Shown here: positions 60,728 through 64,000 of the stretch, in pieces
Position numbering within the stretch: position 1 is the stretch's first letter
Layout of the letters: every line of letters begins with the position of its first letter
DNA from: Sphingorhabdus_B arenilitoris
GTDB taxonomy: Bacteria; Pseudomonadota; Alphaproteobacteria; Sphingomonadales; Sphingomonadaceae
Length of the DNA stretch: 64,000 nucleotides
NCBI RefSeq assembly: GCF_042651485.1
Contig: NZ_JBHSDH010000013.1
Coordinates: 1,550,001-1,614,000 of the forward strand
Reading direction: 5' to 3'
The notes under the pieces: generated by a model
Told to the model about the DNA's origin: nothing
Databases searched by the model: none
What the model saw: the letters and a program-made list of their open reading frames with translations, nothing else
Position numbers and translations under genes: made by a program

Positions 60728-61348
60728 ATGGATCACCGGGTGAGCGCAGCAAAATCTTCTAAACAAGCGAAACGGTTAAGCCCCGAGGCAAGCCGCACTT
60801 TGGCTTTGGAAGCCGCGCGGGAATTGTTGATCGAATCCGGGCCTCAAGCGGTCACCTTAAAAGCGGTCGCTGGACGCATTGGCCGTACCCACGCCAATTT
60901 GCTACATCATTTTGGTTCAGCATCGGGCTTGCAAAGGGACCTGGCTGAATATTTGACGCAGGGTATATGCCGCACCATCGGTCAAGCGGTCGCGCGGCTG
61001 CAGGGCGGCGACATGCCGCCGCGGCAATTGGCGGACCTGATATTTGACAGTTTTGATCAGGGCGGTGCTGGCGCGCTCGCGTCTTGGATGCTGCTATCGG
61101 GCAATGAGGATGCCCTGAACCCAATCGTCGACACCATCCATAAACTGGTCGATGAAATTGCCGAGGATGGTCATGCGGACAATCATCTGCACGAAATTAC
61201 GCTGGAATTGGTGTTGCTCGCGCTCGGCGATGCACTGATGGGCGGACCGCTATCGGGTTCGCTCGGCCTGCCGAGAGATACCGGCCGGATGATCGCCGAA
61301 CGGCGGATCGCGCAGTCATTAGCCGAAAGCGCCGATAAGGACGGTTAG
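60728..61348 (+). CDS. TetR-family regulator
   Basis: A 206-residue TetR regulator: the N-terminal HTH runs from SRTLALEAARELLIESGPQA through VTLKAVAGRIGRTHANLLHH (about 22-72), with the family's FG..GL. The C-terminal domain is Ala/Leu-rich, ligand unknown. It is divergent from the PF10118 gene across 270 bases; a small palindrome there (ATAAC-AGAC-GTTAT, 60491-60504) could be its operator. It overlaps the end of the convergent Sel1-like gene by four bases. Confidence 0.88.
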   Translation: MDHRVSAAKSSKQAKRLSPEASRTLALEAARELLIESGPQAVTLKAVAGRIGRTHANLLHHFGSASGLQRDLAEYLTQGICRTIGQAVARLQGGDMPPRQLADLIFDSFDQGGAGALASWMLLSGNEDALNPIVDTIHKLVDEIAEDGHADNHLHEITLELVLLALGDALMGGPLSGSLGLPRDTGRMIAERRIAQSLAESADKDG

Positions 61349-61641
61349 GCCGCCCGCCGGTCGGTCGCTTGCAACCATGCGCGGGCTTGCCGCTGTGCTT
61401 CTGCGATTTCCCGGGCGGTCATATCGTCGCTAATATCCGCACGGCACATCATTGCTTCTTCGCTGCCATTGAGAGCGGCAAGATTAAACCATTTATGCGC
61501 TTCAATCATATCGACATCCACGCCACCTGCACCCGTTGAAAAGGCAATGCCCAAATCAAACAAAGCGTTCACGTCGCCATTGGCGGCATCCGCCAAACGA
61601 CTTTCCATCAGAAAATCTGCACTCTTTATACTGTTAGCCAT
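61345..61641 (-). CDS. Small Sel1-repeat-like protein
   Basis: A 98-residue protein with one and a half Sel1-like units: NGDVNALFDLGIAFSTGAGG then VDVDMIEAHKWFNLAALNGS (Y/A..G.G...D..EA.KWF.LAA..G) and a helical C terminus MTAREIAEAQRQARAWLQ. No signal peptide. GGGGG eight bases before ATG 61641 fixes the start; the frame extends upstream. Sphingomonads carry such single-Sel1 proteins of unknown role. Confidence 0.75.
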   Translation of the reverse strand: MANSIKSADFLMESRLADAANGDVNALFDLGIAFSTGAGGVDVDMIEAHKWFNLAALNGSEEAMMCRADISDDMTAREIAEAQRQARAWLQATDRRAA

Positions 61642-61745
61642 GTACTCAACCCCCACATCCAAATGAGGAGGCCAATTCACCGGAATATGGATAATAAAAG
61701 GTTAACGCGGCTCATATATTTTTATTATTGTTATTAAACAATAGG

Positions 61746-62585
61746 TTAAACTGGAATATTATCTATCAAACGGGTCGTGCCAATTTTCGCTGCGACCAAT
61801 ATTCGTGCTTCTCCTGTCGGAAGGTGGTCGCATTTTTGTAAATTGGCAGCATCAATCAGTGCCAAATAATCTATATGCGAAAAGCCAGCCGCCAATATCG
61901 CCGCGCGCGCGCGGGACAATGCGGCGGGCACATCGCTGCCCGCGCGTATATCGGCAGCGGCGGCATGTATCGCAGCCGGCAATGTGGCGGCAGCCGACCG
62001 TTGTTCGGCGGATAAATAGGCGTTGCGCGATGATAGCGCGAGCCCATCGGTATCGCGCATCGTCGGCACACCGATAATCTGAAGATTGAAATCCAAATCA
62101 AGCGCCATACGGCGGATTACGGCGAGCTGTTGAAAATCTTTTTCGCCAAAAAAGGCATAGCTGGGCCGCACTTGGTTGAATAGTTTCGCCACCACCAGCG
62201 CGACACCGTCAAAATGCCCAGGCCGCGCCGCCCCGCAAAAATCATCAGATAGGCCGGTCATATGGATGCTCGTCGAAAACCCCGCCGGATATACTGTCTC
62301 TGGCCCCGGAGCCCACAGCAGATCGACCCCGGCCTGCGTCAACATCGCCTGATCCTTCTCCATCGGGCGCGGATAGGCGTCCAGATCCTCGCCCGCACCA
62401 AATTGTTTGGGATTCACAAATATTGACACAACCACCGCATCCGCTTCGTTCCTTGCTCGGCGGACCAGCTCCATATGGCCCGCATGCAGCGCGCCCATTG
62501 TCGGGACCAGAGCGATGCTCTTGCCTTGCGCTTTTAAGCTGCGAATATTGTCCCGCAATGAGTCAAGCTGATTGATTGTTTGCAC
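61746..62585 (-). CDS. panC: Pantothenate synthetase
   Basis: Condenses pantoate and beta-alanine with ATP to pantothenate, the vitamin B5 step. HIGH-like site PTMGALHAGHMELVRRA (about 29-45), FVNPKQFGAGEDLDAYPRP, FFGEKDFQQLAVIRRMALDL, and the SRN motif GLALSSRNAYLS. 279 residues, normal length. Stands alone, starting ten bases inside the region upstream of mipZ (divergent). Confidence 0.96.
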   Translation of the reverse strand: MQTINQLDSLRDNIRSLKAQGKSIALVPTMGALHAGHMELVRRARNEADAVVVSIFVNPKQFGAGEDLDAYPRPMEKDQAMLTQAGVDLLWAPGPETVYPAGFSTSIHMTGLSDDFCGAARPGHFDGVALVVAKLFNQVRPSYAFFGEKDFQQLAVIRRMALDLDFNLQIIGVPTMRDTDGLALSSRNAYLSAEQRSAAATLPAAIHAAAADIRAGSDVPAALSRARAAILAAGFSHIDYLALIDAANLQKCDHLPTGEARILVAAKIGTTRLIDNIPV

Positions 62586-62659
62586 GCTGCCTTGCCCTTG
62601 ATTATGGAAGTTGCGGCTTATCTAAGCCAATAAACAATAGGGGGCAATTGCAGAGCGAA

Positions 62660-63442
62660 ATGGCTGGCGCGCATCATATAGTATTCGCCAATGAAAAGGG
62701 CGGAACTGGCAAATCCACAACCGCGGTCCATGTGGCCATTGCATTGGCCGCACGCGGGGCCAAAGTCGCCTGCATTGACCTCGATAGCCGGCAGCGCACG
62801 CTCTATCGCTATTTGGAAAACCGCCAGGAAACGATGAAACGGCGCGATGTCATATTGCCCATTCCCGATTTTGAAGTTTTCGAACATGATTCGCTCGCGC
62901 GGCTGGAACGCATGACCGAGCATTATGAAAAAAGCCATGATTTCATCCTGTTCGATACTCCGGGACGTGACGATCAATATGCCCGGTTCGTGGCCACCCG
63001 CGCCAATACGCTGGTCACGCCGATCAATGACAGCTTTGTCGATTTTGACTTGATCGGACAGGTTGACCCCGAAACATTTAAGGTGAAGCGGCTCAGCTTT
63101 TATGCTGAACTTATCTGGGAAGCGCGCAAGGCGCGGGCCAAAACAGACGGGGTGACGATCGACTGGATCGTCGTGCGCAACCGTGTGCAAAGCGTCGAAG
63201 CCCGCAATCAACAGCGGATGAGCGATGCGATAGACGAGCTTTCCAAACGGGTTGGTTTTCGGACGATATCGGGATTAAACGAGCGGGTTATTTACCGTGA
63301 GCTATTCCCATCGGGCTTAACGCTGATCGACAAAGGGCATTTGGGACAGTTGGGAACCGCACATATCGCCGCACGCCAGGAATTGCGCGAATTGGTCACG
63401 GGGCTGGCGCTGCCCAGCCGTAGCAAAGCGGAATTGGTATAA
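62660..63442 (+). CDS. mipZ: MipZ-type ParA-like division-positioning ATPase
   Basis: A 260-residue P-loop ATPase. The deviant Walker A motif NEKGGTGKSTTAVHVAIAL (about 12-30), DLDSRQRTLYRYLENRQE and FILFDTPGRDD are specific to MipZ, which in alphaproteobacteria forms a polar gradient that inhibits FtsZ away from midcell. The frame is open upstream to 62576, but ATG 62660 gives the conserved N terminus (AGAHHIVFANEKGGTG). Its TAA shares a base with the next gene's ATG, so the pair is coupled. Confidence 0.92.
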   Translation: MAGAHHIVFANEKGGTGKSTTAVHVAIALAARGAKVACIDLDSRQRTLYRYLENRQETMKRRDVILPIPDFEVFEHDSLARLERMTEHYEKSHDFILFDTPGRDDQYARFVATRANTLVTPINDSFVDFDLIGQVDPETFKVKRLSFYAELIWEARKARAKTDGVTIDWIVVRNRVQSVEARNQQRMSDAIDELSKRVGFRTISGLNERVIYRELFPSGLTLIDKGHLGQLGTAHIAARQELRELVTGLALPSRSKAELV

Positions 63443-63846
63443 TGCTCATTCTTCTGGGCCTTATCGCCGTGGCGCTTGGCTGGGCCTTATGGACGAAAAA
63501 GCTGCTGCCGTCGCAGCTTTTGCCGGCGTTGCTGATTATCGCGGGCGCAGGCATTACCGTAAAGGGGCAGTTTCTGGGCGGGATCGCCGTCCTTGTGATT
63601 GGCATTGCGTGGTTTGCGGGCAAAAGAAAGCCGGTCAATCAACATCAAAGCCGCGCCTATCAGCTCGATCAGGCGCGCAGCTTGTTAGGGATTACCGGTG
63701 AATATGACGCCGACCTAGTGCGCGCGCAGCACCGCAAGCTGATTACCGAAAATCATCCCGATACCGGCGGTAGCGACGAACGCGCGGCCATGTTGAACAA
63801 GGCCCGCGATCTGCTATTGGCAGAACTTACCAAGCAACAACCATAA
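63442..63846 (+). CDS. Membrane-anchored J-domain protein
   Basis: A 134-residue protein with two N-terminal membrane helices (about 1-18 and 27-58) and a C-terminal J-domain: QARSLLGITGEYDADLVRAQ then the HPD motif at 105-107 (ENHPDTGGSDERAAMLNKAR). J domains stimulate Hsp70 ATPase, so it should recruit DnaK to the membrane. The start overlaps the mipZ stop by one base (TAATG). The downstream gene follows after 20 bases. Confidence 0.88.
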   Translation: MLILLGLIAVALGWALWTKKLLPSQLLPALLIIAGAGITVKGQFLGGIAVLVIGIAWFAGKRKPVNQHQSRAYQLDQARSLLGITGEYDADLVRAQHRKLITENHPDTGGSDERAAMLNKARDLLLAELTKQQP

Positions 63847-63866
63847 GACAACAGAGGAACGCCGCA

Positions 63867-64000
63867 ATGCCCTCCCCCCAAAGCCATATATTCCATCCCA
63901 CATCTTTACGCGAATATGACATCAGGGGCATTGTGGGTCAGACGCTCGACGATAAAGACGCCTACGCCATTGGCCGCAGTTTTGGCACGTTACTGGGGCG
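63867..64000 (+). CDS. Phosphomannomutase/phosphoglucomutase (N-terminal part)
   Basis: The first 44 residues of a phosphohexomutase: HPTSLREYDIRGIVGQTLDD then DAYAIGRSFGTLLG. The LREYDIRG motif is the N-terminal signature of the PMM/PGM (ManB/AlgC) family, which interconverts hexose 1- and 6-phosphates for sugar nucleotides. GAGG precedes the ATG. The rest lies beyond the window. Confidence 0.9.
   Translation, partial: MPSPQSHIFHPTSLREYDIRGIVGQTLDDKDAYAIGRSFGTLLG

Noticed and set aside
1..64000. CRISPR arrays, tRNA or rRNA genes, integrase or attachment sites
   Set aside because: None seen: no regularly spaced repeats, no tRNA-like fold with CCA end or conserved TPsiC sequence noticed, and no integrase or transposase coding region.

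Overview
The window comes from an alphaproteobacterium of the sphingomonad type (order Sphingomonadales; a Sphingorhabdus- or Sphingopyxis-like genus is my guess). This rests on the housekeeping gene content and neighbourhoods (xseB-ispA, rplU-rpmA with a Lys/Ala-rich L21 tail, MipZ followed by a J-domain protein and a phosphohexomutase, COQ4, PhaZ, tonB-exbB-exbD). No rRNA is present to test it. I saw no tRNA, rRNA, CRISPR array or insertion sequence.

Region 1 (1-20338) holds a compact non-flagellar type III secretion system (injectisome). A leftward operon, joined by many 4-base ATGA overlaps, carries a lytic transglycosylase gene followed by sctV-sctC-sctD-(sctF-like)-sctI-sctJ-sctK-sctL-sctN-sctO-sctP. 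A divergent rightward operon carries sctU-(fliO-like)-sctQ-sctR-sctS-sctT and a LuxR-type DNA-binding protein. The 0.6 kb between them contains four copies of CCACCCA. At the left edge lie a cytosolic-type class 3 lipase, an ankyrin-repeat lipoprotein downstream of it (cut by the window edge), and a rightward pair encoding a protein with an EF-hand-like loop and a DUF1521-like protein. These are candidate substrates or accessory factors. No translocon, gatekeeper or classical chaperone is recognisable. A FliO-like gene inside an injectisome operon is unusual.

Region 2 (20378-35276) contains small secreted proteins, ftsE-ftsX with a DUF218 protein and a PlsC acyltransferase, an S41 protease-like lipoprotein, a DUF418 membrane protein, a nitroreductase/dehalogenase-like enzyme, COQ4, purL, and xseB-ispA-coaD.

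Region 3 (35289-53257) contains a large VIT/vWA/DUF2135 protein, an acyl-CoA synthetase, a GxxExxY gene enclosed by 28-base inverted repeats, gyrB, a dipeptide epimerase with a GNAT protein, a YkvA protein, an intracellular PHA depolymerase, an ABC exporter, two unknown envelope proteins, and tonB-exbB with three exbD paralogues.

Region 4 (53499-64000) contains an unknown secreted protein, ppc, a lipoprotein, rplU-rpmA with a clear terminator, a GNAT protein, a PF10118-type hydrolase divergent from a TetR regulator, a Sel1-like protein, panC, mipZ, a membrane J-domain protein and the start of a phosphohexomutase gene.

Start codons were chosen from Shine-Dalgarno spacing, overlaps with upstream stops and signal-peptide position. 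Functional names rest on reading motifs by eye; no database search was run.
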